DNA of 64,000 bases from Scytalidium lignicola (Eukaryota; Ascomycota; Leotiomycetes), in NCBI GenBank assembly GCA_002812745.2, contig NCSJ02000100.1, forward strand, positions 62,001-126,000, written 5' to 3'. This document shows positions 12,981 to 24,810 of this stretch, in pieces. The translations under genes were made by a program, and so were the position numbers. Below the pieces are notes generated by a model. It saw only the letters and a list, made by a program, of their open reading frames with translations, was not told the origin of the DNA and searched no databases. Numbering within the stretch: the first letter of the stretch is position 1; each line of letters begins with the position of its first letter.

Positions 12981-13327
12981 TTATCTCATCGGGCCGTGTT
13001 CCCCTTCTCCAGCTCTCTTCACGCCGCTAGCAACTCGCGCTGCACCACCCTCAATTCCCTCTGCGACGTCTTTAATTCCATCTCCGACAGGCTTTCCGGT
13101 CTTGCCCGTAACGCCAGTAACAGTCTCGCTAAGACCACGACCTACTGCGCCCACGACGCCGCCGACTGTGTTAGATACACCGGACGCGGCGTTGCTGCGC
13201 GAGAATTAGCAGGAGAAATGGAACAAAACTGCAAAATATGGGAAAACCCAGTGGAAGTTAAGACTTACCCTGCAGTTGAAGTCACCCATGTGACACCTGC
13301 AGAGACGCCGGACTTGTTGTTAGACAT
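12981..13327 (-). CDS. Small Gly/Val-rich conserved fungal protein, 90 aa
   Basis: Two exons (13327-13269 and 13194-12981) with a 74-nt GT-AG intron encode a 90-residue protein. It starts MSNNKSGVSAGVTW and continues with repeated short Gly/Val/Thr motifs (NTVGGVVGAVGRGL, then ETVTGVTGKTGKPVGDGI). Small proteins with this opening and repeated TVGGV/VTG units are common in Pezizomycotina and have no assigned function as far as I know. There is no signal peptide and no Cys. The repeated amphipathic pattern could bind membranes or act as a stress-related filler, but that is speculation. The exon phase (2 then 1) and the unbroken frame support the model. It stands alone in a gene-poor stretch. 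Confidence 0.75.
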
Positions 13328-15935
13328 ATTGATATATAGTACTGATGGATTCACAGCTAATATTTCTTGAGTATGTGTAGTTAAAGTCAAGAGTCGTGCT
13401 TGAATAAATGAGGAATTACTGTTTTGAGATGTGGCTCTATTATCTCTTTTGAGGAACGGGAGGAGGAAACTGACGTCATACGGGATACATTTGGCCACAA
13501 GGATCAGAACAGGGTTTTGCAATGTTGAGACAATGACATTTAATATTTATTTGGCAAGAAACGAATGAATCGTAGAGGGAAAAGTCCAGTTTGAGTACTA
13601 TGTGTCAGATGTTGGCGAAAGCAAGGTTAGTCCTTTCTAAATTTTCTTTTCTTAGATGACGTGGTGAAATAACGATTGTTACTTGTATTCCAGCCCACAT
13701 ACAAATGGGGGCCATCCCTTCGGGCCCCAGATGGCAGAAATGCCATTTTTAGGGTCGTTGCCTTACAAATTATCTCCGTTTTAGGAGAATGAAAGATTTT
13801 AAGTGGACAATATCCTTGTATATAACTTTAGGCTGAGAAGCTTACAGTAAGCAACCTGGGGTCCGAGTGGATATACCAGTTCCATTATATGTGGATAGTC
13901 TATGCCGCCATTGATCTGGTTCCTAATATTTATTTTGTAAGTAAATCAAAAGAATATATTAACGATAGTAAACAACAAAGCTGCATATTTATGTCTACAT
14001 ACAGCTTACAGAAGAAGTCTTTAACCATAAACGGATTCACCGGTGTGCATGGATATTATTAAGCACTGAGTTGGTGCTTGTTGCGAGAATCTTACAGTAT
14101 TTATAAGCTGAATTACTACTTAAACCTAAACGAAAACTTATTTCTTTTTACTTGACTCATTATTGTAACAGTTAACAATGAGCTAATAGTCTAACTTGTT
14201 GACAATGTAAAATTGATAAGTAGCCTTTTAATATATATTGCCTTAAGTTTACGGTTAAAGAAAGGATAAAATGTACAGTAACTCTTGCAAAGCTGACTTT
14301 AAAGCTATAAGATTATTTATACTCATTCGCAATTTGTCAAAGAACTTTTAAGACGTTATTTTGATCGCATAAAATATAAAAGTGCTTTGTATCTAAATTG
14401 ACGTTCTGTACATTATCCAAGATTCTCCTAGAGGAATTGACAAGAAAAGAGAAGTGAGCAGAACAAATGGGTATTATATTGTTTTGCACTACAGTTACGG
14501 AAAACAATCAAACTAAAACATGCCACGTGATCAGACACAAATTTTTCGGCGTTTGAAGATGCCGAGAGAGTTGGATTTTCCCCCGTTTCTCGTTCAAGTA
14601 CGATTCGCATGTATTCACCGGTATTTTCCAAGCCCTTGCTCTCCCAGTGGAAACCCAAACCAACAATTATGCATGGCTGGCCGTTCGGAACCTTTCTCGA
14701 TGGTGGATTACTGAATGGGGAGTTTTTTTTATGAATTCTGTAGTTGCCCATCTCTAAAGGCTTTACGACGATATTTCAAACCTCGAAAGTAGTGATTTCA
14801 GAGGGGGATTTCCCGAGATGCTTCCTTACCGTGTACGAATAATGGAATACAAGTGCGCATTAAGAAGAAGGTAATATTACATGGGTTTTATGAGATGCAC
14901 AGGGAGCGGAACATTGGAAAGCAAGTTGCCGTGATATTTATGTCCAGAATTTTTCGGGATATATTTGGTCTGGATCCTAACATATCATAATCGGTACTCC
15001 CTTACACTTCTTGCCTAGCTGAGTAAACTCTGTCGTTGGTCCTTTGCTGACACCATTGTAACAGTCCTCCCTCTCTGTTATGAGCAACCATGCGGGAACT
15101 ATTAAGGCGTTCTTACATCCGTACAGTTGACGATTTACGGCTGAGCCGGCTGTGCCACGTGCGACGCTTCCGGATTAGTTTGTTCCGTTTCAGAGTTTCG
15201 GGGCTTAGATGCTTAGATTCCTTTAGCTGTTGCCCAAGCTTCTCTGCTAAGAATAACTCGCCAATGACGAGTTACGGAGTGTTGACCGCCACCCAGCTAA
15301 GATTTAGATCTGACAGAAGGGCTGAAGGGCTGTGAGATTCATAATCTTGCGAGATCCGGTAAGCAAGAAGTTTTGTTAGTTATCCAGTCGAGCGCATCAT
15401 CCGCCACGAGCATCACGTAAATAAAAAGTCGCACAGCATACGTGTACCACCAATGAGCCAACATTTTATGCATCTATTATGAAGTCCCCAGAAGACAGGG
15501 GCCTTTGAATATAATTAGACAACACCGAGAGTTCAAGCAAGGTAACGAATGGAGGTCAGATTCGGATCCAATTATCCCACTGGCACGTGAGCAAATCAAT
15601 TTCTAGGAAAGCAAGCTCTTTTTCAAAGTTAAGTGTTTCATGTATCTTAGTTATATCCTACATTTGGAATCAAATCTATTGATAGAATATACACGCATAT
15701 GTCAGATTCAGCCAAAATAGTAATAAAATTTACACATAGTATCACATCATCATAACTAAAGCTATTAAGCATCACTTGAAAATGGTATATAAAGAAGAGA
15801 AGATGATGCTGTTTCAATGTATCTATCATTCATCAACAGATTCACAATCAGCACATCAAATCAATCTTACTTCTCCAACTCCAATTTCACTCAAAACCAA
15901 AATATCTAATTATTTACTTCAATCTATAAATCAAA
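13328..15935. other. AT-rich gene-poor region
   Basis: No supportable gene in 2.6 kb. The central part (about 13.9-14.4 kb) is strongly AT-rich, as expected for old repeat DNA altered by repeat-induced point mutation. Short frames near 14.5 and 15.1 kb show no domain. A GC-rich hairpin-like run occurs near 13710-13735. The last 150 bases hold the promoter of the secreted-protein gene. Confidence 0.4.
15786..15793 (+). promoter_or_regulatory. TATA box of the secreted-protein gene
   Basis: TATATAAA lies 143 bases before the ATG at 15936. It is followed by a C/A-rich leader (repeated CACATCAAATC-like and CTTCAATC-like stretches), the usual layout for a strongly expressed fungal gene. Confidence 0.6.
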
Positions 15936-16460
15936 ATGAAGACCTCTGTTCTCTTCTTCGGCGCAATCCTAGCCACATCTGCCATGGCTCTACCCTACGG
16001 GACTGTTGAGAAACGCATCAATGAACAAGATGTGATAAATTCCATTAATGCATGGATCAACAACGTTGACAACGTGAACAATTTCCTCGACGCTGCACCA
16101 GGTTTGGACCCACAAGATCTACAATCCCAAGCCGAAACAGCCCTGGACAATGCCAACGACGAACCAATCCAACTACAAATTCTCTCCGATGTTTCTGGCC
16201 TCGATGAAAGCGGCCAGCAAGCCGCAAATCTTCTGGCCGAGGTATTCGGCAACGTCCCCACGCAGTTACAGAACATCATCAATGATCCCGGTGATTCCGG
16301 TGTTGTCCAGACTGCGCTCCAAGTTATCAACAATGTTCGCTGTCTCAACGTTTTGCCAGCTGTTACAGCGCTCTGGGCCGCTGCTGCTTCAGCTTCCGGT
16401 GCTCCACCTCCACCTGCTGCTGAGATTCCTCAATCCTGCCAGGGTATCTCCAAAGCGTAA
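15936..16460 (+). CDS. Small secreted helical protein, 174 aa, function unknown
   Basis: Intronless gene with a clear signal peptide (MKTSVLFFGAILATSAMALP). A Lys-Arg at residues 26-27 fits Kex2-type processing. The mature part is rich in Asn, Gln, Asp and Ala and is probably mostly helical. Only two Cys are seen, in RCLNV and the C-terminal SCQG, which could form one disulfide. A short Pro-rich stretch (APPPPAAE) precedes the C-terminus. I do not recognise the family. The general shape, a secreted helical protein of about 170 aa, is seen in fungal surface-active or host-interaction proteins, but no motif proves a role. The ATG follows TCAAA, a normal fungal context, and a TATA box lies 143 bases upstream. 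Confidence 0.85.
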   Translation: MKTSVLFFGAILATSAMALPYGTVEKRINEQDVINSINAWINNVDNVNNFLDAAPGLDPQDLQSQAETALDNANDEPIQLQILSDVSGLDESGQQAANLLAEVFGNVPTQLQNIINDPGDSGVVQTALQVINNVRCLNVLPAVTALWAAAASASGAPPPPAAEIPQSCQGISKA

Positions 16461-16748
16461 GGCGTATACACAATAGGGGATATTTACGGTTGATACGAAT
16501 TTTTTTTTATTGTCGTATTTCTCCTTTTTATATTATACTGGGTTCATGGGGGTTAGGGAAGGTTAGGGATGGCGGCAAAAATTGGTTGGGTTAGAGCTGA
16601 TGTTGTCATTTGTTTCACTACTTTGTGATTGGGTTGGTCTATATAGAAAGGGCAGTATAGTAACTTAGATATTTCTAAATCCACACTCTTTTCTCTCTCA
16701 TTACATTTTAACTATTCTAAATATATTCCCATGACATACTCTTATAAT

Positions 16749-17563
16749 TCAAGTTGTATCCGCTGCACCCTCTACTCCGATATATTTCAAGCAAACAACA
16801 AAATTTTCAATCGTGGCAGAACGATTTGGAACAGAATCCTGAAGGCACTTTGTTAGAAGAGTCAAGGCATTTGGCGCGTTGACTTTTGCCTGGAAATCAT
16901 TCCAGATTCTAATTTTGACAAGAATGTTGGTAAGAATCGATGACGCCCAAATCCAAGCCGTGCCATAGAATATCATATATATCATCAAGAAACAAAAGCC
17001 ACTTATTAAAGAATTCGAAAAATCACGTTTAGGATGAAGATTTTCGGTAGACACTCCGAATATGTTATATAGCTTCAATGTTGCTACACGTATGAATTTG
17101 GTCTATATTGTTTTCAAATTTTGTTAATTTAATTATCATCATCCTATTGTAGCAGCAACGATAGAGGCCTAAGGATAACTGGATGATGAAAGAATCAGAA
17201 ACATACCAGGAGCACCACGATATAAACCGAGATCGCTACGGACACAAGCTGATTCAGAGCCAGAAATGAAAGTCTTAGGGGATCTGTCCCGGAAAACACT
17301 GGAATTACCACTAAGAATGTGATTATAATCCATGGCGTGATGCAGAGAGCAAATAAGGTGGAGCTGAGCCGGGCTGGGAGAGGAGGCGGTACTCCTTCGT
17401 CATTACTTCTTGACCTTCCATCATCATAAATAAAACGTGTAGAGGAGTTGTAAGATGGTGGGGCGTAGGCTGATTCTCGAGCAAGTTGGTGATCGTCACC
17501 CACTCCCTTGGGTCTCAAATTTCCACCCTCTTGCTCTATATCGGCTGTGTCACTGTAATCCAT
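16749..17563 (-). CDS. Predicted integral membrane protein, 236 aa
   Basis: Two exons (17563-17207 and 17102-16749) join across a 104-nt GT-AG intron with a plausible branch site (ATTAAC), both in phase 0. The first 60 residues are polar and Pro/Ser-rich (APPSYNSS, PPPLPARL) and look disordered and cytosolic. A hydrophobic helix (LFALCITPWIIITFLVVIP), a second helix ending in VYIVVLL across the junction, and at least one more pair (SGFCFLMIYMIFYGTAWIWAS) follow, so three or four membrane segments are likely. The C-terminal 60 residues are soluble. I do not recognise the family. The gene is divergent from the Zn2Cys6 regulator at 18.5 kb. Confidence 0.7.
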
Positions 17564-18520
17564 GAGACCAAAACTAAGTCTTGTGCTGACGATATCCGAA
17601 ATATGGCGATCAGCTCACACTGTTAAAGCACAGGAAAATTATTTACCAGGTTGACGTGGACAGCCTCACTTATAAAATATTGAATCATCTAATCGAATAA
17701 CGTTCCACTCGCTGGTGTGGTCGGACCGCTTCCCCGGAAAGGGCTGTTCCTATGAAAGGAAAGTCCCGGAGCACGTGGTTCCTAGGACCTTTGTATAATC
17801 ACGTGATTAACATAAGGATCCAAGGATAGAGCCGGTCCATGAGTCTGGGATCATGCTCATTACTATAAAAGCAAATAGAGAGTACAGTAGATGGCAGCCT
17901 CGTGCTCAACTCAATTGAATTCTGAAGCTATACAGTATAAGTGTTGGTAAGCAAGTCACGTGCGGAGCGCGGGGGCTGTGGTCACATGCACCTTCGAAAT
18001 ACAATCAACCATCAACACAACAAGCATTATCACCTTCACCCATAACGTGACCTGTGCCATAGGTGGTGTACCGACAGATTGGTATTCAGATCATTTTAAA
18101 AGAATTTGACTATTTTGGGTTAAATAGATCATTGTGAAGTATTCCAGCTGGAAAATATGTACATATCAATCGCGTCTGCTGGGTTTGCATCGATAAGGGT
18201 TAAATTTTTAAACAATCAAGTATCTAGGACTTAGAAGCACTTGCTAATATCTATTTTAACTGGTGTTACAGGAGGAGTGATTTTGGCCTTGGGACCACCT
18301 AGTTTCGGTTCTGCCATGACTAATCAACCAACCTCAGATTGAAGTATTTTCCCCACAGCTGGCATACTCGCTTAACCTCGACATACCTGGTTGGAACTCT
18401 TCTTGGAGCTGCATAGGTAGCTAGGATTCTATATGTTTTCAATATATTATTTTCGTAGTACTGCATTATACGTCAGTGCCTGGGCCTGTCTGTCACCGAA
18501 CTGCTCCCATAGCGGTCTCA
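17564..18520. promoter_or_regulatory. Divergent promoter region between membrane protein and regulator
   Basis: About 960 bases lie between two genes that point away from each other. Several CACGTG/CACGTGA-type E-box motifs occur (near 17.77-17.95 kb), together with short palindromic runs. No coding sequence is supported. Confidence 0.4.
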
Positions 18521-20814
18521 ATGAATGGCTCTGATGGCACGGTGAGTCGCGAGAAGAGGAGTAGGCTTGTTACAGGATGGTAAGTCTGTGAGAAAGTTCA
18601 AGTTCATGTCTAGATATTAATATGAATAATAGTCAAGGATGTCGAGGTGAGATCTTTGTTATGATTTAGTTGACTTAATATGCTGAACTATGCTTCCTTT
18701 AGAACGTCATCTCAAATGTAGGCGTTATATGCTAAATCATGACTATAAGCTTATTCTTTATAAAGGCGATACAAACACGCCATCCTGCCTTAGATGTATA
18801 ACGGCAAATATCGAATGTGTCCGGAGTGTCAATGTCCGCTTCAAAAAGTTTAATGATGGAAACAAAGAATTAGATTTAACATTTCCTGAAGACCAAACAT
18901 GGACAGAGTCAGGAAACATAAGTAAGTATCGGGATTACAATCAGATCTCTCCGACTGATTATTTATACCTCATAGCTCAATTCTATAATGAGACACAAGA
19001 TCTCATACGATACTATCAGGGAAAAGATGTGTCGCCTTTGAATAACTTTCTGGATATTCATTCCCGTGTTCTTAGTATATCGGTAGGAAAGCTATACTAT
19101 CAATATTGGGCAGTTTAACTTATATAAGTCTTAGGGATGTTATGTCGATAACGATAGAGCTCATTCGAAAGATTGTACTGACCACGAATTAGTGCCACAG
19201 CAAGAGCAGTATACTGTTCCTATGAGTGAAGATGTTAATCTATCTGGCGAACCAGGGTCTGGTTTTTCGGCATATCGAGGTATCTAGTTCCATTAATGCT
19301 TAACTAATAGTAATTTGTTTAATGAAACCCTAGATCATTCTGAACAGTCAACGACACAAGCATCAACGCCCATCTCTATAGGCATTCTTTCTCCTGCTGT
19401 TGTAGGTCCCAACGATGGGATTGAAAGTATCGATAATCAAAACATGATTATCACTCTTACAGACAGAGAAGCAGTCCTCATGCGCAACTTTATAGAAAAG
19501 ATGGCTTTATGGGTAGGTGATTAATATTGGGCCAACTTGTAAAAGCTTTAAGTCTAAACTCGTGAACTAGGCCGATATCAGCGATATGCAACGGCACTTT
19601 GAGACAGAAGTCCCGCGCCGAGCATTATATCAACCAGTTCTTCGTTTTGCAATTTTTGCTTTCTCATCGAGACATATTAATCGGAGTACCAATGATGATA
19701 GTACAGAGTCTCTGCAATATCATAACAAATGTTTACAGTTGCTTATCCCAAAACTGTCAGAGCTAAACGAAGAAATAAACGAGGATATACTTGCTGCAAT
19801 TGCCATATTACGTCAGTACGAGGAAATGGATGGTGAGTTAACTTTGTCAGCTGGTATTCATGTAAGCTAATGTTACATTATAGATTACGATTCTCGATGC
19901 CACTTGATAGGCACAACGAAATTATTAAATTCTATATCGACTTTTGGTAGTTCTGGTGGTTTAGGAGAAGCAGCAGCATGGCTCTGTCTTCGACAAGACA
20001 TATATGTATCCTTGGTTTCTCAGCAACCATTGAGGATGCATTTAGAAAATTTCCATAACTCAAAGACTTTTCGGAATAATGACGATGTTTCATGGGCCAA
20101 CAAAATGGTATTCCTCCTGGCAAAAATTTTGAGCTACGCCTTTTCGATAGACCAAGAATATAATACAACCCATTTACATGAAGTAAGTTACGAGGTTGAC
20201 GAGTGGAGTAGATTAAAACCACCCACATTTAATCCAATTCGTTTTCTTCCACAAAACAAACAGGATAAGCGTGCTTTCCCAGAGATTTGGTTATTATCAC
20301 CCTTTCATGGTAAGCTAGGTAAGAGACCTAATTGTGTTTCGACATTGCTAATTTTTCAGTTATTGCACTCCAGTATTACCATATAGCAAAGGTTGTACTA
20401 GCCGTCTCAGTTCAACAACCAAAAGTTTCAGGCTATGAGAATTTGCGTCATGGAAGACGAATAGAAGTGAGAATATGCTAGAATGATATTTGTTTAAACT
20501 TCACTGACTTGGGGAAGAAAATTGTGCATGATAACTTGTTAATCATACTCGGACTAGCTCTATCCAATAGTGCCGCCGAAAATACCCTGTTTACAGCTCG
20601 TCATGCGTTATCAGTTTGTATGTTTATCCTGACTAAAGCATTTCATTCTAAGATATAACTAATATTCTTCATAGGGGGTGGAGTATTTCGCGACACGTTA
20701 GAAAGGGAGGCTACTTTATCATTTTTGATCACCATGGAGAATAGGACTGGCTGGAAAGCAGGAGAATTGATAAATACCCTTAAAAAGCAATGGGATGAGG
20801 ATATTGATATGTAA
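18521..20814 (+). CDS. Zn2Cys6 transcription factor, 12 exons, 569 aa
   Basis: A fungal regulator with an N-terminal binuclear zinc cluster and a long fungal-specific domain. Twelve exons total 1710 nt, exactly 570 codons. The cluster CQGCRERHLKC...CLRC...EC has the perfect spacing C-x2-C-x6-C-x6-C-x2-C-x6-C only after removal of introns at 18580-18632, 18647-18702 and 18718-18765. Exons 2 and 3 are just 14 and 15 nt. Later introns are 18922-18975, 19083-19134, 19280-19333, 19513-19570, 19833-19883, 20310-20359, 20467-20517 and 20618-20674. The middle (EVPRRALYQPVLRFAIFAFSSRH) and the end (NTLFTARHALSVWGGVFRD) match the family usually called fungal-specific TF domain 2. The gene converges on the inositol-type dehydrogenase and could regulate that module, but this is only proximity. 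Confidence 0.88.
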
Positions 20815-21190
20815 TAATAGAAAACCTAGTATAAACAAATAATAGTCTTACCGTGGTAAGATATGTATAGTAATTTTGGGAGGTGAGGACGGGCCTGCTA
20901 TTGGAACAGAAACCTTTTCATGCTCCATCAAGAAGAGTGACTAGTTCTTGTGATACATTAACTGTGGATTCCATGGTAGTTTTGTATGTTCTTTGTTAGT
21001 TGGTATAACTCCTACTCGTCAAGATTACTCTACTGTTGCGCTCATATCATCGCTTCTACGTTACTAGGTATCAATATAATGAAAAATGGAACAATAAGAA
21101 ACATTCACAAATGCTTAAAATATGAACTATAATGTAACTACAAGTCTATCACGCTACAAACTCCTGGAAACTTTTATGTTCCGTTCTATT
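20815..21190. other. Convergent 3' intergenic region
   Basis: A 376-base gap between two genes that end toward each other. It should hold both 3' untranslated regions. Nothing else is seen. Confidence 0.4.
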
Positions 21191-22340
21191 TTAGAGATGT
21201 GCCGTTTCAATTCTTTTTCCAGTCTCATCGAAATGAATTTGCTTCCCAGTGACAAGGGCCTCTTGAAGCCATGCCCCTATCTGAACAGCTTTTACAGCAT
21301 TGTCAAACTTCATTGGAAGTGGGGTGTTATCCAGACAGGCAGCAGTGAACTCGTTTGTCTCCTGAACAAATGCCATTTCAAATCGCCCATAGTAATGGGC
21401 TGGAACCTCGCGTGTAATACCACCCGAATGATAGTAGTTCACGAAATTGGATTGGGGGTTTCCATTGACAGTAAGCTTCCCTTGGGTACCAATAATCTCA
21501 GTGGTGTCTTCTTGGCCGTGTGCCATCATTCGAGAACAATAGTAGTATGCAATCTTTCCGTTGTGAAACTCGACAATTCCAACAGCATTGTCGTAGTCAT
21601 TATACTGCTTAAGACCAGGTTGCACAGCAACGATTCCGTGAGCAGAGATACTCTTTGGAATGATGTCGTCACCGAAGAACCACAAAGTGAGGTCGATATC
21701 ATGCACAGACATGTCAACAAATACGCCTCCTGACCATGCGGCGTAAGCTACGAAGAAGCCTGAAGGATCGTGTTTATCGCATGTCTGGCTTCGGATGATG
21801 CATGGTTGTCCAATTAGACCATCGCTGGCCTTTTTATACGCATCGCGATATGATTCATCGAAACGACGTGAGAAACCGCACATGACTTTTAGATGAGGCC
21901 TCTTCTTAGCTTCCGCTACAACATTTTTGCACTATGGTCATGACAGGATAATTAATATATGCTGCAACGTGTTTGGCAGTATCTAAAGCATCTTAATTGA
22001 TATTAAAACTTACAATTTCAATATCTGTAGATAACGGCTTTTCACAGAGAACGTGGAGATTCTTCTCCATAGCTTTGATAGCTTCCTCAGCATGGACCGA
22101 GGTAGCAGTTCCAATTACCACAGCCATGATTCCTGGATGGTTAATCATCTCATCATAATCAGAGTATAAGGTAACTCCGAAGGGCTCGAGATGCTCCCTT
22201 GCCCATTTGAGTTCTTCAGGATCTGGTGTGAAAGCAGCAACCAATTCGGCACGGGGAGCTCTGTTTAGAAAGTTGAGGGCATGTCTCCTACCCATGCGGC
22301 CTAAGCCAGCTGCTCCGATTTTAAGCTTTAGAGGTGCCAT
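21191..22340 (-). CDS. Gfo/Idh/MocA oxidoreductase, inositol 2-dehydrogenase-like, 355 aa
   Basis: NAD(P)-dependent dehydrogenase likely acting on myo-inositol or a related polyol or sugar in the cytosol. Two exons (22340-22014 and 21931-21191) with an 82-nt phase-0 GT-AG intron restore the helix IEICKNVVAEAKKRPHLKVM. The N-terminal Rossmann motif is GAAGLGRMG (residues 9-17). The family Lys is in CEKPLST (Lys101). The catalytic Asp/His/Asp pattern is in VDMSVHDID (Asp182, His186, Asp189). MCGFSRRFDESY after the first domain is typical of the fungal inositol-dehydrogenase branch. The length is normal. It is divergent from an MFS inositol-type transporter 830 bases away, which supports import and oxidation of the same substrate. 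The exact substrate could be another polyol. Confidence 0.9.
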
Positions 22341-23170
22341 TTTACCAAAGGAATTAAATCAAGTATTATTTTGAGAGGGATTAACAATGAGAGGAGGTAG
22401 ATAGTCTAGAATAACTATGGAGGAATGCCGTTTTGTAGAGGACAACGACGAGAGTTAAGTAGTAATCCGGGGAAAGCTCCAGAGCTTGGTAGCTCCATTT
22501 TTACCTCTCCGATCTAGGTCTATCAAGCTTAGATACATGACGCTTTGAATATGATATCGGTGTAGCTTTTTGCTCTTTTCGGTCCTGGGCATAAACTACC
22601 TTTTGTCGGAAAGAGTTTCCTTGATACAAATATAGCTTAGGAGCTGGGTCGTGAGTTATTAGTGCGAAGCAAGCGTGGGGCCTTCCGGAAATACTTTCCT
22701 TCCCTTCATTTTTGTACAATGCGTACGCAGACATGCCACTTTTGAAGTTAATTGGACTGTTTTAAGTATGGCATGTTTAACACTTCTATTGTTAATGGGG
22801 ACTGTATGATATCACTGTAATCGTAGTATTGTGACTCTTCCCCCGCACGCATCCCCATACCCCACACCGTTTTCGCCATTATCCGAGTGCTGGAAGAGCT
22901 AACCATCCCCTTTGCCGCACTAACTAGCCCAAGTAAAAATTACCAAAATGCAAGACATGATTGGCCGAAGAGTAAGCCTGTTTATCACTACGATGAATAC
23001 CCAGGTTCTTACTGCCAATTTCCGAGTCATATATATAGTAGACCATGCGGATCATGTTGCATTTACTATTACATCTATCATCCAAGAACCAAAGAAAACA
23101 ATATTGTACTTGATCTTGCACTACCTTACTCCCCACATAGCTCACTCTATTTATCTTCACCTAACCAAAT
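22341..23170. promoter_or_regulatory. Shared divergent promoter of dehydrogenase and transporter
   Basis: An 830-base region between divergent genes. A TATA-like run (ATATATATAG, about 23030-23039) precedes the transporter by about 130 bases. An inverted repeat AAGCTC-CA-GAGCTT lies at 22474-22487. A frame at 22501-22734 has no recognisable features and I do not call it a gene. Confidence 0.45.
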
Positions 23171-24810
23171 ATGGATGATTCAAAGGATATTGTGATGGCC
23201 AAGGACTCACTTGATGCTGAGCACCTTGAGTTTGACTCCAGTCTCGATACGATTGAAGAAACTACACCCGGCTCTTTTGTATGGCTATGTGCTGCAGCGA
23301 CTGCCATCGGAGGTATGCTCTTTGGCTATGATACCGGTGTCATATCTGGTGTCCTAGTTGTCATTGGAAATGATCTTGATCATAAGGCGCTCTCCAGCTC
23401 AGAAAAAGAGCTCATCACTGCTTTGTGTGCTGGTGGTGCTTTGATTGGTTCTCTTGTTGCTGGCATGACTGCCGACAAGTATGGACGACGGCCTGCAATT
23501 TGGTTTGCATCCGTTCTGTTCACTCTTGGTGCAGTAATTCAGGCTACTTCTTTTTCTATTGCGCAGATGTCGGTTGGTCGTTTTCTTATTGGCCTTGGAG
23601 TTGGATCTGCATCGACTGTAAGTATCTATTTTGGATCATAGACATTTGCTTTATTCTAACTTTCTTCTAGATTGTGCCTCTTTATATTGCTGAGATCTCA
23701 CCTGCCCGTTTCCGTGGCCGTATGATTTCGGTCGACATGATATTCCTTGGGACTGGGTCTATTCTGGCTTATGCATTTGCAGCAGCCTTTAATAATGTTG
23801 CTCATGGTTGGCGCTATATGGTTGGTTTGGGTGCTGTTCCATCTATTCTTTTAGGTGTTTTCGCGTTTTGGTGTCCAGAATCCCCTCGACAGCTTCTCTT
23901 TCATAATCGTCGAGAGCAATGCATTCAAGTCGTGCGGCAGATCTATCCAAACGGATCTGAAGAACAAATTCTCGCCAAGGTTCAAGCCATTGAGAATGGT
24001 GTTAATCAGACTAAAGCTCTTAACGAGGAAGTCCAAATTCGCCAATCACTCAGATACCTTTTCACAATCCCAGCAAACTTCCGAGCTCTTACTGCCGCTT
24101 GCGGTCTGATGTTCTTCCAACAGTTCTGTGGATTTAATACTCTCATGTATTACTCGGCAACCTTGTTTGATATTGTAGGATTCACAAACCCCATTGCTGT
24201 GGGCACCGTTGTAGCTGGAACAAATTGGATCTTCACGGTGTTATCATTGCAGTTCATTGATAGAATTGGGCGCCGACGAATATTGCTGTGGACTATGTGG
24301 GGAATGCCGGTTTGCCTTGTCGTTGCTGCAATTGCCTTCCACTGGGTACCAATTAACAACAAAACGTTAGAACTCACTAGTCACGAAGTCGGATGGCCAG
24401 CTATCTTAGTTCTTGTGTCCATGATTCTGTTTGTTGCATTCTACGCACTCGGTCTTGGTTGTGTTCCATGGCAAGCCAACGAGTTCCTTCCTATGGAGGT
24501 TCGTGCTACGGGTACCATGATGATTAATGTCTTTAATTGGGGCCCGAACATCGTTGTATCCTCAACATTCCTGTCTATGATGAAAGGAATGACACCTTCT
24601 GGCACCTTTGGTTTCTATGCTGCCCTTTGCTTCTTAGGCTGGCTCTTCGTCATCTTCTGCTATCCGGAAGCCGCAAACATGACCTTAGAAGAAGTGCGTA
24701 AGGTCTTTGAGCATGGGTTTGGTGTTAGCTACGCTGAAGAATGGCGCAAGCAACAAAAGAGAAGTATCAAGGAGAGGAAAGAACTGGGAGCGAAGCTGTC
24801 CACTGTGTGA
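23171..24810 (+). CDS. MFS sugar/inositol transporter (ITR-like), 528 aa
   Basis: Plasma-membrane proton symporter of the sugar porter family, most like fungal myo-inositol transporters. Two exons (23171-23617 and 23671-24810) flank a 53-nt intron. Twelve membrane segments are expected. Signatures are GGMLFGYDTGVISG in helix 1, the loop 2-3 motif ADKYGRRP, a helix-4 region ending AEISPARFRGR, PESPRQLLF at the end of helix 6, and the second-half motif DRIGRRRILL. FQQFCGFNTLMYYSATLF in helix 7 is typical of inositol porters. The C-terminal tail is basic (KQQKRSIKERKELGAK). It pairs with the divergent dehydrogenase, so uptake followed by oxidation is likely. Other cyclitols or hexoses cannot be excluded. 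Confidence 0.93.

Noticed and set aside
22501..22734. 77-residue frame inside the dehydrogenase/transporter promoter
   Set aside because: No family features and no splice extension. It lies where regulatory DNA is expected.
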